The notes beneath the pieces were generated by a model. The model did not search any database. It was not told the DNA's origin and saw nothing but the letters and a program-made list of their open reading frames with translations. 33,160 nucleotides of DNA from Firmicutes bacterium HGW-Firmicutes-19 (GTDB taxonomy: Bacteria > Bacillota_I > Bacilli_A > Erysipelotrichales > Erysipelotrichaceae), in contig PGZW01000004.1 in NCBI GenBank assembly GCA_002841515.1, positions 1 through 33,160 on the forward strand. Reading direction: 5' to 3'. Below are positions 7,382-13,962 of the stretch, piece by piece (position 1 is the first letter of the stretch; every line of letters starts with the position of its first letter). The translations under genes and the position numbers were made by a program.

Positions 7382-8416
7382 TTATGATTTTTCCATGATT
7401 TCCAGTAAGTAATCCTCTGATTCTTTCATCAAATGCGTGTAAACTCTTAGTGTCGTATTGATGTCTTCGTGTCCCAGTCGCTTCGATACAGCTACGATAT
7501 TAACGTTCTTCGAAATAAGGTAAGAGGCATGTGAATGTCTCAAGTCATGCAGTCGTATCTCTTTTATTCCGGCTGCAAGCGTTGCTTTGCGAAACTCACG
7601 TTGAATCGTTGATAAGGCAACGGATGAATGATTGCCGAATAAATAGTCGCCAGGGCTCTCTAGAAGAGGTTTTAACACATCCATCAACACATTATCCATC
7701 TTGATCGTTCGTGCGCTGTTTGCGTTCTTCAGAGGCTTATGTCCGTTCTTGAAATGCTTTATCGACTTATTGATCGTCACTTTGTTATCCTGGATGTCAC
7801 TCTTCAGCAAACCGAGAGCTTCAGATCGGCGAGCTCCAGTTCTAAAGAGAAACGTAAAGTATCCAACCAATATCGGACTTTCGACATGTGAAATGAACTT
7901 CTCGAATTCTTCCGGTGTCCACACTTCAAAGTCGCTGACATCCTCAGCTGTCTTTGGGACGTTCTCCAGTGTCTTGGCCAGATCGGGCAAGTCATAGTAG
8001 ACAAAACCAAACCTGCTGATGGACCGTAGGATCGTGATGGCTTTATTCTTGTAGTTTCGACTGTAGTCGGAATTGGCTATATAATTCCAAACGGCAAGAT
8101 AGTCCCTGGCACGAATCGCTTTTACTTTTTTATCAAATAAATCGCCCCAAAAGTGACTGGCGATATGTTGCTTTTCATGAAGTGTCGCGTCATTGGCCGA
8201 TGCTTTTTTCTTTTGCATGTACGCTTCGAAAAGGTCTCCATAAGTCATCGTGGCATCCGCACTGGGATTGATCTGTGTGCGCAGCGTCACTTCGTAATTG
8301 ATGGCTTCACGCTTGGTGCGAAAGCCACGCTTCTTTTTCGATTTGACGTTACCTAAATTATCCCGGTAAGATACCTGGATGAAATACGTACCGTTGGTGT
8401 CTTTAAAGACTGCCAT
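7382..8416 (-). CDS. int: Phage integrase, tyrosine recombinase
   Basis: 344 residues. ATG at 8416 is preceded on its strand by GAGGTGATCC. The N-terminal residues 1-50 form the AP2-like arm-binding domain with IQVSYRDN and KKKRGFRTKREA. The core-binding SAM-like domain is at about 58-150 and the catalytic domain at 165-344. Catalytic residues are visible: Arg196 in TGARRSEAL, His290 and Arg293 in LHDLRHSHASYL, His316 in RLGHED, and the nucleophile Tyr326 in LRVYTHL. It inserts and, with an excisionase, excises the phage at att sites. It is the last gene of a leftward operon, 12 bases after the DUF4352 gene, and points at tRNA-Gly, the expected target. Confidence 0.96.
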   Translation of the reverse strand: MAVFKDTNGTYFIQVSYRDNLGNVKSKKKRGFRTKREAINYEVTLRTQINPSADATMTYGDLFEAYMQKKKASANDATLHEKQHIASHFWGDLFDKKVKAIRARDYLAVWNYIANSDYSRNYKNKAITILRSISRFGFVYYDLPDLAKTLENVPKTAEDVSDFEVWTPEEFEKFISHVESPILVGYFTFLFRTGARRSEALGLLKSDIQDNKVTINKSIKHFKNGHKPLKNANSARTIKMDNVLMDVLKPLLESPGDYLFGNHSSVALSTIQREFRKATLAAGIKEIRLHDLRHSHASYLISKNVNIVAVSKRLGHEDINTTLRVYTHLMKESEDYLLEIMEKS

Positions 8417-8428
8417 AAAGGATCACCT

Positions 8429-9127
8429 CTATCTGTTAGATAAGTCAATCAATCCGCTACTCAAACCTAATGGACCACCATAGATTCTTAATTTGAATTC
8501 TTTTGAATCAGCCATATCCACTGGTACATCGTAAATTAGTACCGCTTTAATAGATAGTCCGGGGTTGATTCCAGTCTCGTTTAAAGCTCTATATTGCTTA
8601 TCAGGATAGACAAGCGGAGCATTCATACTGGGATTATAACTCTTTTCTCCTTGACGCAAAGAGAAATCTCCATTATCAATGAAAACCGCAGCGTCGGAAT
8701 TGTTTGAAATCTCTAGAAGGATAACAACAAATTTACCTGTTGGTGAAACTGTTATCCCAGAGCCTATTTTAGGGGATGTCATAACTTCAAGGACTTTAAA
8801 GCTGACGTTGTCTAAAATTAACGGCTCACCGATTTTTGGTTCGGTATCAATTTCATCCCCCGGAGAAAATGCGATAATCATAACGGGGATCATCAGAATA
8901 GCAAGCGCTATTAAAAGTAAGTTAAGCAGCTTCTTTTGAAAACGGGTAAATCTGTTTTTGTCCGGATGTTTAAGCATGACATGTGTTACGGATCCATCCT
9001 GGATCACATCCACCTGGTCACCTACTTTAAAAATTGTCTTATGTTTCTTCTTTGGTTGGTCAAGAAAAGTCCCGTCATCCATAGCGATCCGGAACTGCTT
9101 CCCCTTGGTGCTAATTATCTTTGCCAT
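8429..9127 (-). CDS. Membrane-anchored DUF4352-type protein
   Basis: 232 residues from the ATG at 9127, which has GGAGGG seven bases upstream; a GTG six codons earlier has no ribosome site. Residues 1-60 are a cytosolic Lys-rich small beta domain with FKVGDQVDVIQDG. One membrane helix at about 67-90 (LLNLLLIALAILMIPVMIIA) follows a basic stretch, so the N-terminus is probably inside. The outer part begins EPKIGEPLILDNVSFKV and has the DUF4352 immunoglobulin-like pattern: VVILLEISNNSD, DNGDFSLRQG, NPGLSIKAVLIYDVP. The gene sits between repressor and integrase and should be expressed in the lysogen, the usual place for superinfection-exclusion or lysogenic conversion genes. That role is inference. 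Confidence 0.75.
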   Translation of the reverse strand: MAKIISTKGKQFRIAMDDGTFLDQPKKKHKTIFKVGDQVDVIQDGSVTHVMLKHPDKNRFTRFQKKLLNLLLIALAILMIPVMIIAFSPGDEIDTEPKIGEPLILDNVSFKVLEVMTSPKIGSGITVSPTGKFVVILLEISNNSDAAVFIDNGDFSLRQGEKSYNPSMNAPLVYPDKQYRALNETGINPGLSIKAVLIYDVPVDMADSKEFKLRIYGGPLGLSSGLIDLSNR

Positions 9128-9145
9128 TGTGTTTCCCTCCCACAA

Positions 9146-9712
9146 TTACTTCTTATCTTTCATCAGTTCGTTAAAAATCTCGTCTAAAGACAATCCTTCC
9201 TGCTTAAGCTCTTCGAGTCTCTTTAGCGTTTCCGGAAACTCTTGTCTGTGTTCTATAATTTCTTCCTTGGTATTGTATCCGTAGTTTGGATTTTGAGACA
9301 AGTCGTAAATATAGTCTATTACTTTTTCGAATCCATCTTCATTGATAAAATCCAATGCCGACAGGACTTGGAAATATAAATCCTCCATCCCGTCTCTGAC
9401 GGTTGCTGATGCGATCATGCTAGCATAATCTTTTAGCATATCATCTGCTATCGCACTATCACCAAATCTTGCTTCTATATCAGAGTCGAATTTGTTCATA
9501 GCGACCCCTTCAAAGCCCATCAACCAAGCTTCTTTTACGTTTAGCGCTTTTGCTATTTTATAAATGTTGTCTTGTTTAGGCTCGTATCTTCCCTTAACGT
9601 ATTCTGAAATCATTGATTTAGATATGCCTGTCTTCTCAGCTAATTTGCTTTGTTTTATCCCCCGCACTTTCATAGCCTCTTTCAAGCGGCTACTCACTGG
9701 TGTTCTCTCCAC
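9146..9712 (-). CDS. CI-like phage repressor (XRE family)
   Basis: 188 residues, starting at GTG (9712) with GAGGAGGTG upstream. The helix-turn-helix domain at residues 8-65 includes SKLAEKTGISKSMISEYVKG and IYKIAKALNVKEAWLMG, typical of XRE repressors. The C-terminal half is helical and acidic (residues 85-188). It has no Ala-Gly cleavage motif or Ser-Lys pair of LexA/CI self-cleaving peptidases, so induction may run through a separate antirepressor or protease. It begins the leftward lysogeny operon and should bind the repeated operators in the adjacent 9713-9875 region, shutting the rightward early promoter. Confidence 0.9.
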   Translation of the reverse strand: MERTPVSSRLKEAMKVRGIKQSKLAEKTGISKSMISEYVKGRYEPKQDNIYKIAKALNVKEAWLMGFEGVAMNKFDSDIEARFGDSAIADDMLKDYASMIASATVRDGMEDLYFQVLSALDFINEDGFEKVIDYIYDLSQNPNYGYNTKEEIIEHRQEFPETLKRLEELKQEGLSLDEIFNELMKDKK

Positions 9713-9735
9713 AATAACACCTCCTCGGTAAACAT

Positions 9736-9764
9736 ATTATTGCATAAAAGTTCGGTAACTGCAA
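9736..9764 (-). promoter_or_regulatory. Putative leftward promoter of the repressor
   Basis: On the minus strand, TTGCAG (9764-9759), 17-base spacer, AATAAT (9741-9736). The operator at 9749-9760 lies in the spacer, consistent with autoregulation. The -10 is imperfect. Confidence 0.4.
9749..9760. promoter_or_regulatory. Operator-like site 1 (repressor promoter)
   Basis: AGTTCGGTAACT, with AGTT/AACT arms. It shares the core AGTWCGGWAA with three further sites (9780, 9841, 10095) and lies between the -35 and -10 of the leftward promoter. Confidence 0.55.
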
Positions 9765-9779
9765 ATAAAACATTAAAAA

Positions 9780-9792
9780 AGTACGGAAATAC
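9780..9792. promoter_or_regulatory. Operator-like site 2 (upstream of early promoter)
   Basis: AGTACGGAAATAC, GTA/TAC arms, same core as site 1. It lies 11 bases upstream of the rightward -35 and midway between the divergent promoters. Confidence 0.5.
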
Positions 9793-9803
9793 GAATTTTT
9801 GTG

Positions 9804-9832
9804 TTGACATATCTGTTTTTCATTGATATGCT
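9804..9832 (+). promoter_or_regulatory. Rightward early promoter
   Basis: Perfect TTGACA (9804-9809), 17 bases, TATGCT (9827-9832), with TGA in front giving an extended -10. It drives the early operon beginning at 9876. Confidence 0.8.
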
Positions 9833-9840
9833 AAAATCAA

Positions 9841-9853
9841 AGTTCGGAAAACT
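9841..9853. promoter_or_regulatory. Operator-like site 3 (start of early transcript)
   Basis: AGTTCGGAAAACT, AGTT/AACT arms. It lies just after the rightward -10, near the expected transcription start, so a bound repressor would block the early operon. Confidence 0.55.
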
Positions 9854-9875
9854 TGACAAATAAGGAGGAAGTGAA

Positions 9876-10145
9876 ATGGAGAAAACGCAATTCGATCATT
9901 CTAAACTAAGAGGAAGAATCCGGGAAAAACTCGGAACTGAGCAAGAATTTCAAAAAAGAATGGGTTTTTCTAAGTTTACAACGACCAATAGGCTCAACGG
10001 CGCTTCATATTTTAAAACCGATGAGATAAAACTGGCCTGCGCAATTTTAGAAATACCTGCATCTGAAATCCCTGCTTATTTTTTTTCACACAATAGTTCG
10101 GAAATCTTAACTATTCTATACACCGAAAAGGAGAATAACACATGA
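9876..10145 (+). CDS. DUF739-type phage regulator (Cro-like position)
   Basis: 89 residues, first gene of the rightward operon, with AAGGAGGAAGTG before the ATG. The pattern DHSKLRGRIREKLGTEQEFQKRMGFS, then TNRLNGASYFKTDEIKLACAILEIP, is that of DUF739 phage proteins, a small helix-turn-helix family often placed opposite the repressor. It probably acts as a Cro-like switch protein at the shared operators. A fourth AGTTCGGAAA core lies near its 3' end at 10095-10107. Its stop overlaps the next start (ATGA-type). Confidence 0.8.
   Translation: MEKTQFDHSKLRGRIREKLGTEQEFQKRMGFSKFTTTNRLNGASYFKTDEIKLACAILEIPASEIPAYFFSHNSSEILTILYTEKENNT
10095..10107. promoter_or_regulatory. Operator-like site 4 inside the Cro-like gene
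   Basis: AGTTCGGAAATCT has the same ten-base AGTTCGGAAA core as site 3 but only one good half. It lies within the coding sequence and may be chance or an auxiliary site. Confidence 0.3.
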
Positions 10146-10234
10146 AAGGTTACCGTTTAAAGTGGTGGGTGGTCCCTGCGATCGCTGTACTATGGCATGT
10201 ATTTATATGGTTATGGGCGTGCAGTAAGTTATGA
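10142..10234 (+). CDS. Single-helix membrane miniprotein (30 aa)
   Basis: ATG at 10142 with AAAAGGAGAATAACAC upstream. The 30 residues start MKGYRLKWW and continue as one hydrophobic Trp-rich helix (VVPAIAVLWHVFIWLWA), ending CSKL. Basic residues at the N-terminus suggest the N-terminus is inside. Start and stop are coupled to both neighbours by ATGA-type overlaps, which supports translation. Family and function are unknown. Confidence 0.6.
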   Translation: MKGYRLKWWVVPAIAVLWHVFIWLWACSKL

Positions 10235-10416
10235 GTGATGATCGCGAATACAAACTGACGCCACAAGAATGTCGGGATCAACAAATCGCAGCGTTCAAGC
10301 AAAGGCAGCTCGATGAATATGCAACGAGTTTTACCGAAGCACCCGATCCAATCGAATATCGGGAAGCAATCAAACACTTATTGAAGAAAAGGAGGAAGAA
10401 ACATGGAAGAAGATAA
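10231..10416 (+). CDS. Hypothetical small charged protein
   Basis: 61 residues. The ATG overlaps the stop of the membrane miniprotein (ATGA). The sequence is hydrophilic, with helical stretches DQQIAAFKQRQLDEYA and YREAIKHLLKKRRKK and a basic end KKRRKKHGRR. No family is recognised. It overlaps the next gene by 14 bases, whose ribosome site AGGAGG falls in the Lys/Arg codons here. Confidence 0.65.
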   Translation: MSDDREYKLTPQECRDQQIAAFKQRQLDEYATSFTEAPDPIEYREAIKHLLKKRRKKHGRR

Positions 10417-10747
10417 CTACAAATGTCCGCGGTGCGGAAGCAAGCTGATTTTATCCAATTCAGTCCGTACAAACAACGTACATGGCTATGAAGTTTGGCA
10501 GTGCGTAAGAGAAGGATGTAATTTCACATTCCAAAGACGCATGGATGAACCGCAAGAAGAATCCGAGCGCAACTTCTTCGCCGACTGTTCCAATACTGAA
10601 TCACTGGCGTGGCAGTACATCGGCTGGACAGGGGCGATACTCAATGGCAGTCTGTTCAAAAAGGACAGCCACAAGCTCGCCGATCTGAAGGAAGCGCTGG
10701 AGCATTTCAAGAAGCGCTGGGAGGAGATTCTTAATGAAACGAAGTGA
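10403..10747 (+). CDS. Zinc-ribbon phage protein
   Basis: 114 residues, ATG preceded by AGGAGGAAGAAAC. The N-terminal zinc ribbon is visible: CPRCGSKL at residues 8-15 and WQCVREGCNFTF at about 33-44, giving four Cys ligands. The rest is helical, ending in a charged helix DLKEALEHFKKRWEEIL. Such small zinc-ribbon proteins are common in early operons of phages of Bacillota. They may bind DNA or RNA; no specific role can be given. Confidence 0.7.
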   Translation: MEEDNYKCPRCGSKLILSNSVRTNNVHGYEVWQCVREGCNFTFQRRMDEPQEESERNFFADCSNTESLAWQYIGWTGAILNGSLFKKDSHKLADLKEALEHFKKRWEEILNETK

Positions 10748-11018
10748 AATACTGAATCTCTATTATCTTCGCCGGTGCGACATCATGGCGCTGATGATGA
10801 TAGACAGAACGGCAGCGGATAAACAGTTTGAAAAAGCCAAGAGATTAGAAAAGGGAACAGACCCCATCTATGTAAACAAAGTGGAAATGCCCAACTGGAT
10901 CAAGGCGAACCACATCGACATACCGTTACTTACGGAACAAATTAAACGCCAGGAAGGAAAGGAAGAACTCAATGAACCAAAATCAATCCTATCAACCTAC
11001 CCATTTAATACCCGATAA
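10734..11018 (+). CDS. Hypothetical early protein
   Basis: 94 residues. GGAGGAGATTC lies just upstream of the ATG, which overlaps the previous stop by 14 bases. The N-terminal half is helical (ILNLYYLRRCDIMALMMIDR, then AADKQFEKAKRLE). The end is overlapped for 47 bases by the next gene, so the last 15 residues may be only lightly constrained. No family recognised. Confidence 0.6.
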   Translation: MKRSEILNLYYLRRCDIMALMMIDRTAADKQFEKAKRLEKGTDPIYVNKVEMPNWIKANHIDIPLLTEQIKRQEGKEELNEPKSILSTYPFNTR

Positions 11019-11160
11019 CCACAGAGGGCGCAGACTGCGTGCCAAACGACTGATCGCACAGAAGGCGGTGTGTCCGAAGCACAACGTGCTGCTTACCCTG
11101 GAAGGACCTCAGGCTTTATGTCCGATATGTTCGTACAGGCAACGGAAGCTTCGCAAATGA
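10972..11160 (+). CDS. Small zinc-ribbon-like protein
   Basis: 62 residues, ATG with GGAAAGGAAG upstream. It is basic (RGRRLRAKRLIAQ) with two CxxC-like Cys pairs split by a loop: CPKH and CPIC, the latter in the end CPICSYRQRKLRK. The layout suggests a small zinc-binding nucleic-acid protein. The stop overlaps the next ATG. Confidence 0.6.
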   Translation: MNQNQSYQPTHLIPDNHRGRRLRAKRLIAQKAVCPKHNVLLTLEGPQALCPICSYRQRKLRK

Positions 11161-11498
11161 ACGGCCTGACCCCGTTTGTCATCGCCGTTGACTTCGATGG
11201 CACGCTTTGCGAAGACAAGTGGCCAGCCATCGGAAGACCCAATAAGGAACTGATCCAACGTTTAAAAGAAGCTCGCCAGGTCGGACAGAAAGTCATTCTG
11301 TGGACGTGCCGGGAAGACCAGCTGCTGAAAGATGCGGTTGCCTGGTGCAAGAGCTACGGACTGGAGTTCGATGCCGTCAACGCCAATCTGCCGGAGAGGA
11401 TCGCTTTGTATAAGACGGACCCCCGCAAAGTCGGTGCCGACCTCTACCTGGATGATCGTGCCGAGAATGTACGGCTGGAGGATGGCGGCTATGACTGA
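11157..11498 (+). CDS. HAD-superfamily phosphatase, phage type
   Basis: 113 residues. The frame is open upstream, but the ATG at 11157 overlaps the previous stop (ATGA) and gives the normal family N-terminus. HAD motif I is VDFDGTL with nucleophile Asp12 and Asp14. Motif II is VILWTCRE, with Thr/Ser in the usual place, and the acidic motif is LYLDDRAEN near residues 100-108. The family includes small phage hydrolases that dephosphorylate nucleotides or sugar phosphates. Its neighbours (dNTP diphosphohydrolase-like and deoxyribosyltransferase-like) suggest nucleotide metabolism. The substrate is unknown. Confidence 0.8.
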   Translation: MNGLTPFVIAVDFDGTLCEDKWPAIGRPNKELIQRLKEARQVGQKVILWTCREDQLLKDAVAWCKSYGLEFDAVNANLPERIALYKTDPRKVGADLYLDDRAENVRLEDGGYD

Positions 11499-11862
11499 GC
11501 TTAAGTCCAGCGGGAAGAAACGCCAGTTCGCTTCCGGAGCTTTACGGGACGATGCGACAGGCAAACCCCGCATGGAGCTGTTGCCGATGGATCTGCTGAC
11601 GGATGTTGCCCAATGGTACACCCTAGGCGCAGTGAAGTACGGAGACAACAACTGGAGACTGGGTCAGCCGGTATCCGCCTGTGTAGGAAGCCTGCTGAGG
11701 CATCTAGCCAAATGGCTGTGCGGACACCGGGATGAAGACCATCTCTCCGCCATCATCTTCAACACACTGTCCATCATGAACGTGGTCAAGTATCACAGCC
11801 ATGATCCGCAGCTCAACGATATGAACTACCAAAAGCAAATCAAGAAGGAGGAAGACACATGA
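11491..11862 (+). CDS. dATP/dGTP diphosphohydrolase-like protein (DUF5664)
   Basis: 123 residues from ATG 11491, which overlaps the HAD stop by eight bases; an upstream open stretch in frame is only shadow of the HAD gene. The pattern KPRMELLPMDLLTDVAQWYTLGAVKYGDNNWRLG (read in parts: RMELLPMDLL, VAQWYTLGAVKYGDNNW), then LLRHLAKWLCGHRDEDHLSAIIFN, matches the N-terminal domain of phage dATP/dGTP diphosphohydrolases. These are all-alpha NTP pyrophosphatase-type proteins that cleave dNTP to dNMP. It may adjust the nucleotide pool during replication. No purZ-like gene of the Z-genome pathway is visible. Confidence 0.75.
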   Translation: MTELKSSGKKRQFASGALRDDATGKPRMELLPMDLLTDVAQWYTLGAVKYGDNNWRLGQPVSACVGSLLRHLAKWLCGHRDEDHLSAIIFNTLSIMNVVKYHSHDPQLNDMNYQKQIKKEEDT

Positions 11863-11993
11863 CCCAATTCACCGCCGGATTCATCACCGCATTGCTGTTG
11901 ATGTTTGTATTAGGAACAGCCCTGGTATTGCAGGGGCTGACGGAAAAACCCTCCCAGCAAGACGAAGAGTGGAACTGGGAAAGAGAACTCTAG
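11859..11993 (+). CDS. Single-helix membrane miniprotein (44 aa)
   Basis: ATG at 11859 overlaps the preceding stop (ATGA), with AAGGAGGAAGACAC upstream. One membrane helix at about residues 5-26 (TAGFITALLLMFVLGTALVL) is followed by an acidic, Trp-containing tail (QQDEEWNWEREL). Orientation and function are unknown. Confidence 0.65.
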   Translation: MTQFTAGFITALLLMFVLGTALVLQGLTEKPSQQDEEWNWEREL

Positions 11994-12010
11994 GAAAGGA
12001 GTTAAGACAC

Positions 12011-12337
12011 ATGACGAATGAAACTTTCGATCAACTATCTGAGAAATTAAATACTTTGTATCCTGGTGCCTATTTACAAACACTTTCAGATAGAGGAATC
12101 CCTATGCTTGTTTCAAAGAAATACCATAATGCGATCCAAATCGCTTGGAATGGTCTAAATATTTATTTTCTACCAGTAAAGAAAATTAAAAGAGAGTATA
12201 TCTACATGTTTGCACCAAGTACAAAACCTGTTGATCAGATTATTGAAGAAATCAGAAACTTCAACAGACGAATTAAGTCGGAAAAAGCAGAGCAATTAGC
12301 GCTATTCGATACAGAAGCGTTGAGGCTAAGACCATGA
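12011..12337 (+). CDS. Hypothetical early protein
   Basis: 108 residues from the ATG at 12011, preceded by AGGAAAGGAGTTAAGACAC; an in-frame start at 11969 overlaps the previous gene and has no ribosome site. A compact alpha/beta protein: DQLSEKLNTLYPGAYLQT, VSKKYHNAIQIAW, NIYFLPVKKIKREYIYM, and a C-terminal helix DQIIEEIRNFNRRIKSEKAE. No family recognised. The stop overlaps the next ATG. Confidence 0.65.
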   Translation: MTNETFDQLSEKLNTLYPGAYLQTLSDRGIPMLVSKKYHNAIQIAWNGLNIYFLPVKKIKREYIYMFAPSTKPVDQIIEEIRNFNRRIKSEKAEQLALFDTEALRLRP

Positions 12338-12552
12338 TTGAGTATATCGGCTTGGCAGGAACAGTTACAGTTCTAATCGCCTTTACTAGAAAAGGTGAGC
12401 TTCAAATCCGCTTAGTGAGTTTAATAGGGGCGATATTATTCCTGATCTACGGCATTTTGCTCAGTGCTACCAGCGTAATCTTGCTTAACTGGATTCTGAT
12501 TGGGGTACATGTTCAAAGAATAATCAAACTTAGAAAGGAGAAAGCTCAATGA
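12334..12552 (+). CDS. Small two- or three-helix membrane protein (YgjV/CBU_0592-like)
   Basis: 72 residues with ATGA coupling to the previous gene. Hydrophobic helices lie at about 3-18 (EYIGLAGTVTVLIAF), 27-45 (LVSLIGAILFLIYGILL) and 47-62 (SVILLNWILIGVHVQRI), with a basic end KLRKEKAQ. The pattern resembles short YgjV/CBU_0592-type membrane proteins of unknown function. The assignment is tentative. Confidence 0.6.
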   Translation: MIEYIGLAGTVTVLIAFTRKGELQIRLVSLIGAILFLIYGILLSATSVILLNWILIGVHVQRIIKLRKEKAQ

Positions 12553-12959
12553 ATAAAAGCATTTTCTTAATATGCCCAGTAAGAAACGCAACTGAAGTTC
12601 AGAAGCAAAAAATGGAAAAGCATATATCAAAAATCGAAAGCCAAGGTCACACGATTTACTATCCTGCGCGAGACACTGACCAAAACGACGGCGTCGGCTA
12701 TCGCATCTGTACCGATAACCTAAATGCGATGAAAGCTGCAGATGAGATTCATATCTTCTGGGATCCTTCAAGTACAGGAACACTATTTGATCTTGGCATG
12801 GCCTTTGCTCTTAAGAAGAAGTTGAAAATTGTCAACTTTGAAGAAGTCGAAATCACAAGGAGTAAATCCTTTTCTAACATGATCAGACACTGGCAAAACG
12901 TTTCCGTTCTAGGCGACTTAATATCCGCTATTGCAAACTCGCCTGCGGATGACATGTAA
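12549..12959 (+). CDS. Nucleoside 2-deoxyribosyltransferase-like protein
   Basis: 136 residues; the start overlaps the previous stop and AGAAAGGAG lies upstream. A Rossmann-like start FLICPVRNA is followed by GHTIYYPARDTDQND, then NLNAMKAADEIHIFWDPSS and TGTLFDLGMAFALKKKLKIV. This is the layout of nucleoside deoxyribosyltransferase and related fold proteins, which swap bases between deoxynucleosides or bind nucleotides. In true enzymes the nucleophile is a Glu in the GTxxELGxA-type motif. Here it is Asp (LFDLGMA), so activity may differ. It belongs with the HAD and dNTP diphosphohydrolase genes as possible nucleotide-pool functions. Confidence 0.7.
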   Translation: MNKSIFLICPVRNATEVQKQKMEKHISKIESQGHTIYYPARDTDQNDGVGYRICTDNLNAMKAADEIHIFWDPSSTGTLFDLGMAFALKKKLKIVNFEEVEITRSKSFSNMIRHWQNVSVLGDLISAIANSPADDM

Positions 12960-12975
12960 GAAAGGAGAAAGACAC

Positions 12976-13215
12976 ATGAGAAACAAACTAACCGACTTGA
13001 ACAATTATCTGTTTGAACAACTCGAAAGACTCAATGACGATGATCTCACGCCGGAAGAGCTCGAGAAAGAAATCCGCCGATCCAATGCCGTGACCAAAAT
13101 CGGACAGGTCGTCATCAATAATGCAAACATCCTTCTTGAAGCTAAGAAGCACCTGGACGCATTCAGCGGGGATACTTCGGTACTTCCGGACATTCTGAAG
13201 CTTGACAACAAGTAA
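12976..13215 (+). CDS. Hypothetical phage protein next to HNH gene
   Basis: 79 residues from ATG 12976 with AAGAAAGGAGAAAGACAC upstream. Mostly helical and acidic: LNNYLFEQLERLNDDDLTPE, then LEKEIRRSNAVTKIGQVVIN and NANILLEAKKHLDAF. Similar small proteins occur beside HNH genes in phages of Bacillota, from general knowledge. Function unknown. The HNH ATG follows its stop by one base. Confidence 0.7.
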   Translation: MRNKLTDLNNYLFEQLERLNDDDLTPEELEKEIRRSNAVTKIGQVVINNANILLEAKKHLDAFSGDTSVLPDILKLDNK

Positions 13216-13216
13216 C

Positions 13217-13831
13217 ATGAACACTCAGCGAAAATACACACCCGAGATCATCCAGTTTGTCCGGGAGAAAGTCAAAGAGTACACCGATAAGCAAATTGCA
13301 GAACTCATCAACCAACGCTGGAATCTCGGCGTCACTGAGTCAAGCATTACCAATCTGAAGACAAGACATAACATCCGGACCGGATTTCATCGGGCGACGT
13401 TTCCGAAAGGACACACACCGATCAATAAAGGAACCAAAGGCATGTTCAACGTCGGAGGCAATGTCACAAGCTTTAAAAAAGGTCACACACCAAACAACTA
13501 TAGACCCGTCCGTAGCGAACGCCTGGATAAAGACGGGTATGTGATGGTCAAGGTTCAGGAACACGGACTGTACCAGCACCGATGGCGGCTGAAACACCGC
13601 GTCGTGTGGGAAGAAGCTTACGGACCGTTAACACCAAATGAAGCAATCGTGTTCAAAGACGGTAACCGAAAAAACTTCGATCTTGACAACTTGATGAAGG
13701 TAACTCGAGCCGAGTTGGTTCAACTGAATAAGCATCGATACCTGACGGGACACGCAGACACTGCAGAACCATCACTCACCCTGATAAGAATCATACGGGC
13801 CATTAGAAAACGAAAGGAGAAAAGAACATGA
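13217..13831 (+). CDS. Free-standing HNH endonuclease
   Basis: 204 residues from ATG 13217, one base after the previous stop, so probably translationally coupled; the ribosome site is weak. The N-terminal helical DNA-binding part (about 5-55) reads IIQFVREKVKEYTDKQIAEL and SSITNLKTRHNI. Linker repeats FPKGHTPINKGTKG and FKKGHTPNNYRPV follow. The HNH_3-type nuclease core is YVMVKVQEHG, HRWRLKHRVVWEEAYGPL with the catalytic His, then VFKDGNRKNFDLDNL. Such genes cut DNA near their own site and spread as selfish elements. It is one of three HNH-type genes in this prophage. Confidence 0.88.
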   Translation: MNTQRKYTPEIIQFVREKVKEYTDKQIAELINQRWNLGVTESSITNLKTRHNIRTGFHRATFPKGHTPINKGTKGMFNVGGNVTSFKKGHTPNNYRPVRSERLDKDGYVMVKVQEHGLYQHRWRLKHRVVWEEAYGPLTPNEAIVFKDGNRKNFDLDNLMKVTRAELVQLNKHRYLTGHADTAEPSLTLIRIIRAIRKRKEKRT

Positions 13832-13962
13832 ATTGGTTATGGACACTAGCCTTATGCATGATATCCGGAGCCATTGGCTTTATGTGGTGCGCCCTGCTCA
13901 CCATAGGCAGAGAATCTGATAGAGAATACCATACGAAATGCGAAGGTACGTCGGATGATTAG
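13828..13962 (+). CDS. Single-helix membrane miniprotein (44 aa)
   Basis: ATG at 13828 overlaps the HNH stop (ATGA), with AAAGGAGAAAAG upstream. A membrane helix at about 3-26 (WLWTLALCMISGAIGFMWCA) is followed by a hydrophilic tail (GRESDREYHTKCEG). It overlaps the next gene by eight bases. Function unknown. Confidence 0.6.
   Translation: MNWLWTLALCMISGAIGFMWCALLTIGRESDREYHTKCEGTSDD

Noticed and set aside
11491-11862. Z-genome (diaminopurine) phage pathway
   Set aside because: A dATP/dGTP diphosphohydrolase-like gene and a PolA are present, but no PurZ-like or DatZ-like gene was seen in the window.
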